64,000 nucleotides of DNA from Bryobacterales bacterium (GTDB lineage: Bacteria > Acidobacteriota > Terriglobia > Bryobacterales > Bryobacteraceae): NCBI GenBank assembly GCA_003135055.1, contig PLDF01000315.1:28169-92168 (forward strand), read 5' to 3'. Of the stretch, positions 34,121-41,965 are shown in pieces. Made by a program: the position numbers and the translations under genes. The notes under the pieces were generated by a model. That model was not told where the DNA came from. It searched no databases and saw only the letters and a program-made list of their open reading frames with translations. How positions within the stretch are numbered: position 1 is the first letter of the stretch; every line of letters begins with the position of its first letter.

Positions 34121-34708
34121 ATGTCTTCCCAACGAACCACTTTACTGACGCCGGAGGAGTACCTGGAGATAGAGCGCCGGGCTGAACGAAAGAGCGAGTA
34201 TTTCGAGGGTGAGATGTTCGCGATGTCGGGCGCCAGCCGGCCGCACGTGTTGATCGTCACGAATCTGGTACGGGAGTTGGGAAACCGGTTGGACGCGGGG
34301 CCATGCGAGATCTACTCGAACGACATGAGAGTTCGAGTAACGGCCAACGGGCTCTACACGTATCCCGACGTGATGGTGGAGTGCGGCGAGCCTCAGTTTG
34401 CCGACGATCAAAGCGACACGCTGCTGAATCCGGTTCTGATCGTCGAAGTGCTCTCCGAATCCACGGAAGCTTACGATCGAGGCAAGAAATTTGGGCGATG
34501 CCGCATGCTGCCCTCACTGCGTGAGTACGTGCTGATCGCACAGGATGCGCCACGCATCGAACAATGGGCTCGCCAGCCGGACGGCCACTGGCTGCGCGCT
34601 GAAACCGGCGGGATGGATGCAAGCATACGCCTCGCATCGATAGACTGCGAGCTTCCCTTAGCCAGAATCTACAACAAGATCGAATGGCCACGCGCGGAAA
34701 AAGAATGA
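34121..34708 (+). CDS. Uma2 family (DUF820) putative endonuclease
   Basis: 195 residues from ATG 34121; an in-frame ATG at 34109 exists but the remnant copy downstream begins at the equivalent MSSQ. The fold is PD-(D/E)XK: LTPEEYLEIERRAERKSEYF EGEMFAMSG, then YTYPDVMVECGEP (Asp of the D-x-x-V core), LNPVLIVEVLSESTEAYDRG (Glu-x-Leu) and REYVLIAQDAPRIEQWARQP. Uma2 proteins are abundant in cyanobacteria and acidobacteria, of uncertain function, often in multiple copies. A truncated duplicate follows immediately. Confidence 0.85.
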   Translation: MSSQRTTLLTPEEYLEIERRAERKSEYFEGEMFAMSGASRPHVLIVTNLVRELGNRLDAGPCEIYSNDMRVRVTANGLYTYPDVMVECGEPQFADDQSDTLLNPVLIVEVLSESTEAYDRGKKFGRCRMLPSLREYVLIAQDAPRIEQWARQPDGHWLRAETGGMDASIRLASIDCELPLARIYNKIEWPRAEKE

Positions 34709-34830
34709 GTTCCCAAGCCTCGACATTCCCGACGCCGGAGGAGTACATGGAGATAGAGCGCCGATAGACTGTACCTCTTGCGTTGGCCGACGTCTACGAC
34801 AAGATCGACTGGCCGATCGCCGGCACAGAA
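34705..34830 (+). pseudogene. Internally deleted duplicate of the Uma2 gene
   Basis: The frame starts with ATG overlapping the preceding stop (ATGA) and reads MSSQASTFPTPEEYMEIERR, closely like the start of the neighbour, then stops. Directly after, the sequence reads VPLALADVYDKIDWPIAG in another frame, matching the neighbour's last residues (LPLARIYNKIEWP). The join lies in CGATAGACTG, which also occurs near the end of the intact gene, so a deletion of about 150 codons between short similar sequences is the simplest explanation. Confidence 0.8.
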
Positions 34831-34855
34831 TCAATTCCTTCCCGACCACGACTAA

Positions 34856-35446
34856 GACATTCGATGCTCCCGCGAGGCGGATTCAACGTAAAGCTTCGCA
34901 TCCACTGATTTTTCCGCTTCCTCCTGCCTCCGTGCCACTCGATAATCGCACGCACTGCGATCGTTCCGACCCTTTCAACGGAATCTCAGACTTCCCGCAA
35001 AACTCCGCGCCTCTGCGTTAAGATTGACAGCCTCGACCTTCTGCTCCCTCCATCCGCTTCGGCAACGTCCCTCAAGTTTCTAAGTTTCCTCGCCCCAATG
35101 CACGACGACAGTCGGCGAGGGTACTCTTTGGAAAACTCGCCGTAACTCACGGATTCTGCCGCAGTGGTTTTTCGGCGGCAATCTCGCGCAGGGACCGAAC
35201 GCGTTCACACGATTGTGAACGCTGCACGCAAGAGTGCGTCGCAAGAGTGCGTGCGCCACGATTTGCCCCTCAAGTTTCCTCGCCCTATGAACGACGACTA
35301 CAGTCGGCGGCGGGTACTCTCCGGAAGCCCTCCGCGTTGAAAGGTAATCCGCCGTGGGTGCTATTCCATTCAACGGTGCGGGAAATGCTTCATCAGCGGC
35401 GTAAGAGGGCTTCGGACAGCCGGAGCCTGGAAAGAGGGAGCTAAGA
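34856..35446. repeat. Intergenic nest of dispersed and direct repeats
   Basis: 35083-35135 and 35271-35326 are direct repeats (AAGTTTCCTCGCCC, ACGACGAC, ACAGTCGGCG and GGTACTCT shared in order). 35197-35264 is a full GCGTTCACA/TGTGAACGC element with the GTGCGCCACGATTT tail. Fragments of the 15156-type repeat lie near 35000 and 35335. No gene is seen. Confidence 0.75.
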
Positions 35447-35971
35447 ATGAAGACCGCGCTGATAGTGATGCTTTCCTGCGCCAGCCTTTCATTGGCGCAA
35501 GATCCCAAACCAAGTCCGCAGCCCGTTGTAGTCAAGAGGCTCGCGTCGGTCACTTGGGATCTCAACACGCACAAGCTCGTTTGGGTGGTGCAAAAGGGTA
35601 CGGAAGTCGACGGCGAATTTGTTCCATTGGCGTCCAAACGGTATGAAGTCTCGCCCGAAGAGGCGTCTATGGCTTCGAAGGACGAGAAGCGCGATCTGGG
35701 CGAAGAGGAAGCCGGATCGGTTATGGATCTGGTCAATCTCTTGGGCCTCTACTGCGCCGAGACTACGGATTGGTGGGAGCAAGGCTCGCCCGCCGCGGAG
35801 ACCGCCGCGCCGAAAAGCGAGCAGAAAGGCGCGGAACCTAAGACACCCGCGTCGCCCAACGAGAAACCCACGCACGTAGGCGAACCGGAACAGAAGAGGA
35901 CGCCCGCGCCTCGCATACCGGGCACTCTGGTGGCCGCAAACTCCCCTTCAGGCAATAGCTCAGGCAAATAG
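35447..35971 (+). CDS. Secreted protein of unknown function
   Basis: 174 residues. AGGGAG precedes the ATG. Signal peptide KTALIVMLSCASLSLAQ. The mature part (RLASVTWDLNTHKLVWVVQK, VMDLVNLLGLYCAETTDWWE) is followed by a disordered Pro/Lys/Glu-rich tail. No family is recognised. It overlaps the convergent CYTH gene by 12 bases. Confidence 0.6.
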   Translation: MKTALIVMLSCASLSLAQDPKPSPQPVVVKRLASVTWDLNTHKLVWVVQKGTEVDGEFVPLASKRYEVSPEEASMASKDEKRDLGEEEAGSVMDLVNLLGLYCAETTDWWEQGSPAAETAAPKSEQKGAEPKTPASPNEKPTHVGEPEQKRTPAPRIPGTLVAANSPSGNSSGK

Positions 35972-36535
35972 CATGTTAGTGGGCGCAACGCCGCGCGCTT
36001 CGCACCATTCCAGGTAGAGGCGCGCATAACTGGCGGTGATATAGTCCTTGTCCGCAAACCCCAACTGAATTGCTGTGCGGTCTATCCATGCGGGGCTGCC
36101 CTCCAATTCCAGATAGACGCCGATGGGAGTTTCATCCACCGTGGCTACTCCGCCCGTAGCTACTCCGCCGGCGCCGCGGCGCCGGAACTCAGTGCGGAAC
36201 TTTTCGTAGAGGAACGCCGGACGATACGCCAGCCGGTCGAAGATGGCGTTGAGAGTGCGGGCGTCCGAAAGTTCCAACTCAAGCTCTTCCCTGCTCTTGT
36301 GCTTTCCGCCATCCGGCGGGCCCTTGTAGGTCAGCTTAGCGATCTTGCCGATCTGGCGCACGCGCAGAAGCCGGGCGGATTTGCGCAGCGTCTGGCTGCT
36401 GGTGTCGAACACCGTATTCTTCTCGAACACGCGGCGCTTAGAGACGCGAAAGCCCGCGGCGCGAAGCATACGCCGCGCTTCGGCGGCTCCGGACGCCCGG
36501 AGCTTGATTTCCACTTCGCGGCTGTTGTGCAGCAT
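35960..36535 (-). CDS. CYTH domain protein (class IV adenylate cyclase/triphosphatase-like)
   Basis: 191 residues from ATG 36535; upstream in-frame sequence is the shadow of the next gene. The hallmark EVEIKLR (ExExK) is at the N-terminus (REVEIKLRASG), followed by VFEKNTVFDTSSQTLRKSAR LLRVRQIG, KLTYKGPPDG and YLELEGSPAWID. These residues line the metal- and triphosphate-binding tunnel. Substrate unknown. A duplicated VAT segment (GGVATGGVATVDE) lies near the C-terminal third. Confidence 0.85.
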   Translation of the reverse strand: MLHNSREVEIKLRASGAAEARRMLRAAGFRVSKRRVFEKNTVFDTSSQTLRKSARLLRVRQIGKIAKLTYKGPPDGGKHKSREELELELSDARTLNAIFDRLAYRPAFLYEKFRTEFRRRGAGGVATGGVATVDETPIGVYLELEGSPAWIDRTAIQLGFADKDYITASYARLYLEWCEARGVAPTNMLFA

Positions 36536-36566
36536 GGCAGTTATTGCGTGCGGCCACTGCAAGCGG

Positions 36567-37010
36567 TTACTGCGTCCGGTCGCCTTTGTGGTTGTCCAGA
36601 AAATCCTGGTCGATGGGCTTGCGCCCGCGAAAGCCCTCTTCGCCGTGCCAGAATTCGATGGAAGTCTCGCCCATTTTCCAGCACAAGTAGACTTCCCGGC
36701 CGCGGAACAGCGTGGGAAAATCGACCAGCCCGGAATCGAGATCCTTGAGCTCAACGCCCAGGTCGATGAGTTCCTGGATGGCTTGGCGGAGGCCCTTCGA
36801 AGCCCGGTCACGCCGCTCCTTGACTTCGACGAACGGCGGACGGTCTACCACCGAACCGCCCATCATGTGGATGCGTTCCTTCATCTTCGCCAGCTCCCCG
36901 GCCGCCCTGTCGAAGTCCGGTTTCAACCGGATCGCTTCCAGTAACAGGCGATTCACCAGGGGGATGAGGCTCTGGGCCTCGGGGAGCGTGAAGCGTTTGG
37001 CCATGTCCAT
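36567..37010 (-). CDS. DUF2203 family protein
   Basis: 147 residues: RFTLPEAQSLIPLVNRLLLE A, IHMMGGSVVDRP and the C-terminal block LKDLDSGLVDFPTLFRGREV YLCWKMGE, EFWHGEEGFRGRKPID are diagnostic of DUF2203. The function is unknown; the invariant W, H and E residues suggest metal binding. ATG 37010 or 37004. The whole gap to the upstream yjbQ gene consists of four 12-bp repeats that remain open in this frame. Confidence 0.85.
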   Translation of the reverse strand: MDMAKRFTLPEAQSLIPLVNRLLLEAIRLKPDFDRAAGELAKMKERIHMMGGSVVDRPPFVEVKERRDRASKGLRQAIQELIDLGVELKDLDSGLVDFPTLFRGREVYLCWKMGETSIEFWHGEEGFRGRKPIDQDFLDNHKGDRTQ

Positions 37011-37013
37011 GTC

Positions 37014-37061
37014 GAATAGGCGGTCGAATAGGCGGTCGATTATGCGGTCAATTATGCGGCG
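37014..37061. repeat. Four tandem 12-bp repeats
   Basis: Units GAATAGGCGGTC, GAATAGGCGGTC, GATTATGCGGTC and AATTATGCGGCG fill the gap between the DUF2203 start and the yjbQ stop. On the minus strand each encodes a four-residue D-R-(L/I)-(F/I) unit in frame with DUF2203. Confidence 0.85.
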
Positions 37062-37559
37062 CTAAACGCCGGATACCTGAATCGAGAGCGACCGGCTGCG
37101 CGGACCGTCGAACTCAGCCAGGATGATGCTCTGCCATGTGCCAAGCAGCACCGCCGAGTTGCGAACCTGCAGACACAGGCTCTGGCCCATGATCATGCCG
37201 CGCAAGTGCGAATCGGCGTTCTTGCGCTCGCAGTCGGAGTACTCGGGGTTGTTGTGGCGCCAGTTATCGTCGCGGTCCACAAGCTCGTCGAGCAGCCGGC
37301 GCATATCGTGCAGCAGCGCGTCCTGCCACTCGTTCAAGAAGACCGAGGTGGTGGTGTGCAGCGATTGCAAATGCACCAGGCCGTCGCGAATGCCGCTCTT
37401 GCGAACGATATCGTTGATGCGGTCGGTAATATTGATCAGCTGCGTACGGTCGTTGGTGATCCAATCGACGATGCGATTGAACATCTTGAATCCCGGGAGC
37501 GCGTTGTTCTCGGGCTGTATTACCACTTCCACTTCCGCAAGCTTGGCGTTGGAACTCAT
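37062..37559 (-). CDS. YjbQ/UPF0047 family protein
   Basis: 165 residues. Family blocks: GLVHLQSLHTTTSVFLNEWQ, DNWRHNNPEYSDCERKNADS HL, MGQSLCLQVRNSAVLLGTWQ SIILAEFDGPR. The conserved His, Glu and Asp residues form a metal-like cluster; family members show secondary thiamine-phosphate synthase activity in complementation tests. Length matches the family with a short N-terminal extension. Confidence 0.88.
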   Translation of the reverse strand: MSSNAKLAEVEVVIQPENNALPGFKMFNRIVDWITNDRTQLINITDRINDIVRKSGIRDGLVHLQSLHTTTSVFLNEWQDALLHDMRRLLDELVDRDDNWRHNNPEYSDCERKNADSHLRGMIMGQSLCLQVRNSAVLLGTWQSIILAEFDGPRSRSLSIQVSGV

Positions 37560-37579
37560 AGCATAAGACCGTAACCCGA

Positions 37580-38827
37580 TTATAACAACTGCCCTTCGAG
37601 AACCCGCTCTTCCACGGAATAGTGTGATCCCACGTACTCATTCAGGATGCCGATGAACTCGGCGACGATGCGGTCGCCGCGCAAAGTAGTGAGCAGGCGG
37701 CCATCGACATATACCGGCGCAACCGGTTCCTCGAACGTGCCCGGCAGCGAGATGCCGATGTTGGAGTGCTTCGATTCGCCGGGCCCATTCACCACGCAGC
37801 CCATCACCGCTACCTTCATCGACTCTACGCCCGGATGCCCGGCCTTCCACTTCGGCATCTGTTCCCGCAAGTACGTTTGGATCTGGTCGGCCATATCCTG
37901 GAAGAACGTGCTGGTGGTTCGCCCGCATCCAGGACACGACGTAACTTGTGGAGTAAAGTTGCGGATTCCCAGCGATTGCAGAATCTGCTGTGAAACAATT
38001 ACCTCCTCGGTGCGGTCGCCGTTGGGCGGTGGAGTCAGGGAGGCGCGAATGGTATCGCCGATGCCCTCCTGCAGCAGCGGCGCGAGCGCGGCGGTGGTAG
38101 CCACCACGCCCTTATTGCCCATGCCCGCTTCGGTCAAACCGAGGTGCAGCGCGTAATCGCAGGCGGCGGCCAGCGAGCGGTAAACGTCGATGAGATCTTG
38201 CACGCCGCTCACCTTGGCGCTGAGAATGATCTTGTCCCTGGCGAGCCCATGGCGTTCCGCGGCGCGCGCCGATTCGACGGCGCTCACCACAATCGCCTCG
38301 AGCGTCACGTCGCGGGCGTCTTTCGGTTCGGCCGCGCGCGAGTTTTCGTCCATCATGCGCGTCAGCAGGGCTTGATCGAGCGAGCCCCAATTGACGCCAA
38401 TGCGCACGGGCTTGTTATGCTCGATGGCGGCTTCGATCATGATGCGGAAATTGTCGTCGGTCTTGCGGCCGATGTTGACGTTGCCGGGGTTGATGCGGTA
38501 CTTCGCCAGCGCGCGGGCGCATTCGGGATACTTCTTCAGCAGCAGGTGGCCGTTGTAGTGGAAGTCGCCGATAATGGGCACGCGCATGCCGAACTTGTCG
38601 AGCGCGTCGACGATTCTGGGCACGGCTGCGGCGGCTTGCTCGGTGTTGACTGTGACGCGCACCAATTCCGAGCCGGCGCGCGCCAATGCCATCGCCTGAT
38701 TGACGGTGGACGGCGAATCGGCCGTATCGGTATTGGTCATCGACTGCACGACGATGGGGTAATCGCCGCCGACCTTGACGCCGCCGACATCCACCACAAC
38801 CGCCTTGCGGCGGGGCTTCACTGCCAT
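37580..38827 (-). CDS. ispG: 4-hydroxy-3-methylbut-2-enyl diphosphate synthase IspG
   Basis: 415 residues, GGAGGA before ATG 38827. The iron-sulfur cysteines are visible in [11 protein letters not shown] and [11 protein letters not shown]; the TIM-barrel half contains [40 protein letters not shown] and [11 protein letters not shown]. It catalyses the reductive step from MEcPP to HMBPP in the methylerythritol phosphate isoprenoid pathway. It is a single-domain two-part form of normal length. Confidence 0.96.
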   Translation of the reverse strand: MAVKPRRKAVVVDVGGVKVGGDYPIVVQSMTNTDTADSPSTVNQAMALARAGSELVRVTVNTEQAAAAVPRIVDALDKFGMRVPIIGDFHYNGHLLLKKYPECARALAKYRINPGNVNIGRKTDDNFRIMIEAAIEHNKPVRIGVNWGSLDQALLTRMMDENSRAAEPKDARDVTLEAIVVSAVESARAAERHGLARDKIILSAKVSGVQDLIDVYRSLAAACDYALHLGLTEAGMGNKGVVATTAALAPLLQEGIGDTIRASLTPPPNGDRTEEVIVSQQILQSLGIRNFTPQVTSCPGCGRTTSTFFQDMADQIQTYLREQMPKWKAGHPGVESMKVAVMGCVVNGPGESKHSNIGISLPGTFEEPVAPVYVDGRLLTTLRGDRIVAEFIGILNEYVGSHYSVEERVLEGQLL

Positions 38828-38858
38828 TCGATTCCTCCAGTGGGAAAGCCTTATTTGA

Positions 38859-39482
38859 CTAAAGCCTTATTTTACTATTGTGCGGGGGGAAGGCCTTTGG
38901 GACTTTCCGGTCCAGACGGAATAGGATTGTGAGCCAGGCGATGGCGGCCGCGTATCCGGCCAGCACATCGGTTGGATAATGGACGCCCAGATAGACGCGT
39001 GAGAAGCCGATGATCAGCGGGGTGGCGATTCCGAAGGCCCAGTAGGCGGCGCTGCGGGCGCTGCCGGCCGCAAGAATGGCGGCTAGCGCGCCATAGAAGC
39101 ACACTGAGGCCATGGCGTGGCCGCTGGGGAAACTGTAGTGTTCCGGCTGGGGCAAGCCGAAAAATGCCTCGGGCCGCGCGCGGTGAAAACTTGCCTTCAG
39201 AATTGCATTCAAGCACTCGCCGCCGATGGCCGCGGCCGCCAGCGTGACGGCGGCGCGCGCGCGCCGCCGCCATATCAGCATCGCGCCCAGCAGCAATCCG
39301 AGCGGAATCACGAAACCCGGCTCGCCAAGCTCGCTCGCGCCACGCATGGCACGGGTGAGCGCCGGCGACGTCCACGAGTGAACCGCGCCGCGAACCGCAA
39401 GGTCAAAGCCCATAGTGTTGCCGCCCGCCACTTCAATTGCGAGCCACGCGAAGAACAGGGCTGCCGCCAGAGCCGCGATCAC
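38859..39482 (-). CDS. PAP2-family membrane phosphatase
   Basis: 207 residues from a GTG at 39482. The three phosphatase motifs are visible: [13 protein letters not shown] (KxxxxxxRP-like), [13 protein letters not shown] (PSGH) and [17 protein letters not shown] (SRxxxxxHxxxD). Five to six membrane helices. It could be an undecaprenyl diphosphate or lipid phosphate phosphatase. Confidence 0.88.
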   Translation of the reverse strand: MIAALAAALFFAWLAIEVAGGNTMGFDLAVRGAVHSWTSPALTRAMRGASELGEPGFVIPLGLLLGAMLIWRRRARAAVTLAAAAIGGECLNAILKASFHRARPEAFFGLPQPEHYSFPSGHAMASVCFYGALAAILAAGSARSAAYWAFGIATPLIIGFSRVYLGVHYPTDVLAGYAAAIAWLTILFRLDRKVPKAFPPHNSKIRL

Positions 39483-39501
39483 CCTTATACTCTACAGTGC
39501 G

Positions 39502-40041
39502 ATGGACCGCATTCCCTTTCAGGCCACCAGCGCCGGCGCGCCCTACGACCGGATGGGGCGGCTGCCGGTTTCGATTCTGCTCGACAACGTGCGCAGCCTT
39601 TACAACGTGGGCGCGTTCTTCCGCACGGCCGACGCGGCGGCTATCGAAAAGCTGTACCTGTGCGGCATCACCGGGCGTCCGCCCAAGCGCGCCATCGCCA
39701 AGACTGCGTTGGGCGCGGAGGAGACCGTGGTCTGGGAGCATGCCTGGGAAGCGGCGCCACTGGTCGAAAGCATCCGCGCGCGCGGCATTGAGATCGCGGC
39801 GATTGAAACTACCGTCCATGCCGTAGACCTGTTCGATTGGGCGCCGCGCTTTCCCGTGTGCGTGGTGTTCGGGCATGAGGTGGATGGAATTCGGGCCGAA
39901 GTATCGGCGCTCTGCGATACGCATGTCCGCATCCCCATGCTGGGGGCCAAACATTCGCTCAATGTGGCTACGGCGGGCGGCGTGGTGGTCTACGAGTTGT
40001 TGCGAAAATATCGGGCGTTGGCGCCGGCTGCGCTACGTTAG
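39502..40041 (+). CDS. SpoU-family RNA 2'-O-methyltransferase
   Basis: 179 residues from ATG 39502. The trefoil-knot motifs are PVSILLDNVRSLYNVGAFFR TAD (motif 1, N-x-x-x-x-x-R), VVFGHEVDGI (motif 2, GxExxG) and RIPMLGAKHSLNVATAGGVV (motif 3, SLNVAxA). It uses SAM to methylate a ribose in tRNA or rRNA. The last codons and stop lie in a 24-bp tandem duplication. Confidence 0.92.
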   Translation: MDRIPFQATSAGAPYDRMGRLPVSILLDNVRSLYNVGAFFRTADAAAIEKLYLCGITGRPPKRAIAKTALGAEETVVWEHAWEAAPLVESIRARGIEIAAIETTVHAVDLFDWAPRFPVCVVFGHEVDGIRAEVSALCDTHVRIPMLGAKHSLNVATAGGVVVYELLRKYRALAPAALR

Positions 40042-40068
40042 AACGCGCCGGCTGCGCTAGGATAGAAC
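40021..40068. repeat. 24-bp tandem duplication across a stop codon
   Basis: GCGCCGGCTGCGCTACGTTA GAAC is followed by a copy with two differences. The first unit contains the SpoU gene's stop codon. Confidence 0.85.
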
Positions 40069-40069
40069 C

Positions 40070-41389
40070 TTGTCCCGCACACTACCGCGTTTGCGCATGA
40101 GTCTCGACTTCATGCCGTCGCCCGCGCCCGAACATGCGGGGCTGTTCATCCGCGATCCATATCACTTCTCCGATGCCATGCTGATCATTCCGCCGGCGCT
40201 GGTGGAGTGCCTGGAATGTTTCGACGGAGGCCATAGCGAGCTCGACCTGCGCGCCGCATTGGTGCGGATCACCGGCAATCCGGAAGTTGGCGAGGTGGAG
40301 CGGAATCTGATCGAGACGCTCGACCACGCGGGCTTCCTGGAGAACGAAACTTTCGCCGCGATGCAGGCGGAGCGCCGCCGGGAATTCGCGGCGCAACCGG
40401 TGCGCGAGCCGGCGCACGCAGGCTCGGCATATCCTGAGGAGCCGGAGGCGCTGCGCGAAGCTATCACGCAGTGGCAAACGGGATCGCAAGGGCAAACGGG
40501 AGTGCAGTTGCACACGGCGGCACGAGGGCAAACGGCGTCGGAGCGGCAAACCAAAGCGCCGCGCGCCAACGGCGGACTGCTGGGAATTGCGGCGCCGCAT
40601 GTGAGTCCGGCTGGCGGTTGGCAATCGTATCAAGCCGCATACAGCGTGCTGCGGCCGGAGCACAAAGAGCGCACGTTCGTGATTCTGGCGACCTCGCATT
40701 ACGGCGAGCCGGAAAAGTTCGGGCTGACGCGCAAACCATTCCGCACGCCCATGGGCGACGTGGCTAACGACACGCGGCTGGTGGATTGGCTTGCGCAACG
40801 CGCCCCGGCGGCGGTGGAGATGGAAGATTTCTGCCACTCCTTCGAGCACACAGTGGAACTACAGTTGATTTTCCTGCAGCACGCGCTGGGCGCCAACGTG
40901 CGCATTCTGCCGATTCTGTGCGGTCCGTTCGCGCGCAGCCTTTACCGTGGCGGAAAACCCGAAGACGACGACAAGGTGAAAGCGTTTCTGGAGGCTCTCG
41001 GCGAGTTGCGCGAGCGCGAGGGCGACAACCTTTTTTGGATTCTGGGGGTGGATATGGCGCACATGGGCGCGCGCTATCAGGACCGCTTCTCAGCCATCGC
41101 TAACGAACGCGAGATGGCCGCCGTAGGCGCGCGCGACCAGCGGCGCATCGAGCGCATCAACGCGTGCGACGCGCAAGGGTTCTGGAATCTGGTGCAGGAG
41201 AACCACGACGATTTGAAGTGGTGCGGCTCGTCGCCGTTCTATACGTTTCTGAAAACCGCGCCGGACGCGCGCGGGGAATTGCTGCGCTACGAGCAGTGGA
41301 ATATCGACGAACGCAGCGTGGTGAGTTTCGCGGGAATGGCGTTTTCGAAGGAGCCAGGCAATGAGCGGCACGGTGGTGGCAGTAAGTAG
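40070..41389 (+). CDS. Memo-family protein (AmmeMemoRadiSam protein B) with N-terminal extension
   Basis: 439 residues from TTG 40070; ATG 40097 is an equally good start. The Memo domain occupies about 165-430: IAAPHVSPAGGWQSYQAAYS, FVILATSHYGEP, FRTPMGDVANDTRLVDWLA, FCHSFEHTVELQLIFLQHAL, ILGVDMAHMGARYQ and CGSSPFYTFL. Metal-ligand His residues are in GAPHxx and SHYG, HSFEH. The 110-residue N-terminal part resembles the small PqqD-type winged-helix domains (LRAALVRITGNPEVGEVERN LIETLDHAGFLE). A Gln/Thr-repeat linker separates them. Function unknown. Confidence 0.8.
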   Translation: MSRTLPRLRMSLDFMPSPAPEHAGLFIRDPYHFSDAMLIIPPALVECLECFDGGHSELDLRAALVRITGNPEVGEVERNLIETLDHAGFLENETFAAMQAERRREFAAQPVREPAHAGSAYPEEPEALREAITQWQTGSQGQTGVQLHTAARGQTASERQTKAPRANGGLLGIAAPHVSPAGGWQSYQAAYSVLRPEHKERTFVILATSHYGEPEKFGLTRKPFRTPMGDVANDTRLVDWLAQRAPAAVEMEDFCHSFEHTVELQLIFLQHALGANVRILPILCGPFARSLYRGGKPEDDDKVKAFLEALGELREREGDNLFWILGVDMAHMGARYQDRFSAIANEREMAAVGARDQRRIERINACDAQGFWNLVQENHDDLKWCGSSPFYTFLKTAPDARGELLRYEQWNIDERSVVSFAGMAFSKEPGNERHGGGSK

Positions 41390-41903
41390 TAGCGAGACAC
41401 ACTCGTTTAGTAAGCCGAATCGCGAGTACATTCGGCTGCTGGCCGGGCTCGGTGTGGAGGGCGACGCTCACATGGGCGCCACGGTGAAGCACCGCTCACG
41501 AGTGGCCATTGACCCGAGCCAGCCGAACTTGCGCCAGGTACACCTGATTCATTTCGAATTGCATGCCGAGTTGCGCGACGCCGGATTCGAAGTTTCCCCC
41601 GGAGAGTTGGGCGAGAATGTGACAACCTGTGGCATCGATCTGCTTGGTTTGCCAAGAGGCGCCCGGCTGCATTTGGGCGATTCGGCGGTGATCCAAGTGA
41701 CTGGTTTGCGAAACCCCTGCGTCCAGTTGGATCAGTTTCAACCGGGTCTTGTCAAGCAACTTATAAGCCACGACGAGCAGGGCAATGTCATTCGCAAAGC
41801 CGGAATCATGAGCATAGTACTGACCGGCGGAGAGATTCACGCCGGCGATCGGATCGATGTCGAATTGCCCCCGCCGCCGCATGAGTCACTCGATCGCGTG
41901 TGA
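41361..41903 (+). CDS. MOSC domain protein
   Basis: 180 residues; AAGGAG lies eight bases before ATG 41361, and the gene overlaps the previous one by 29 bases. MOSC signature: LAGLGVEGDAHMGATVKHRS, LRQVHLIHFELHAELRDAGF, PGELGENVTTCGIDLLGLPR GA and VIQVTGLRNPCVQLDQFQPG with the conserved Cys. MOSC proteins bind molybdenum cofactor or act in sulfur transfer. Confidence 0.88.
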   Translation: MSGTVVAVSSSETHSFSKPNREYIRLLAGLGVEGDAHMGATVKHRSRVAIDPSQPNLRQVHLIHFELHAELRDAGFEVSPGELGENVTTCGIDLLGLPRGARLHLGDSAVIQVTGLRNPCVQLDQFQPGLVKQLISHDEQGNVIRKAGIMSIVLTGGEIHAGDRIDVELPPPPHESLDRV

Positions 41904-41965
41904 GTTAACTTGCAGTCTCTCAACAGCACCTACAACGTTAGGAATGCTAAACTCACCAGCACCAA

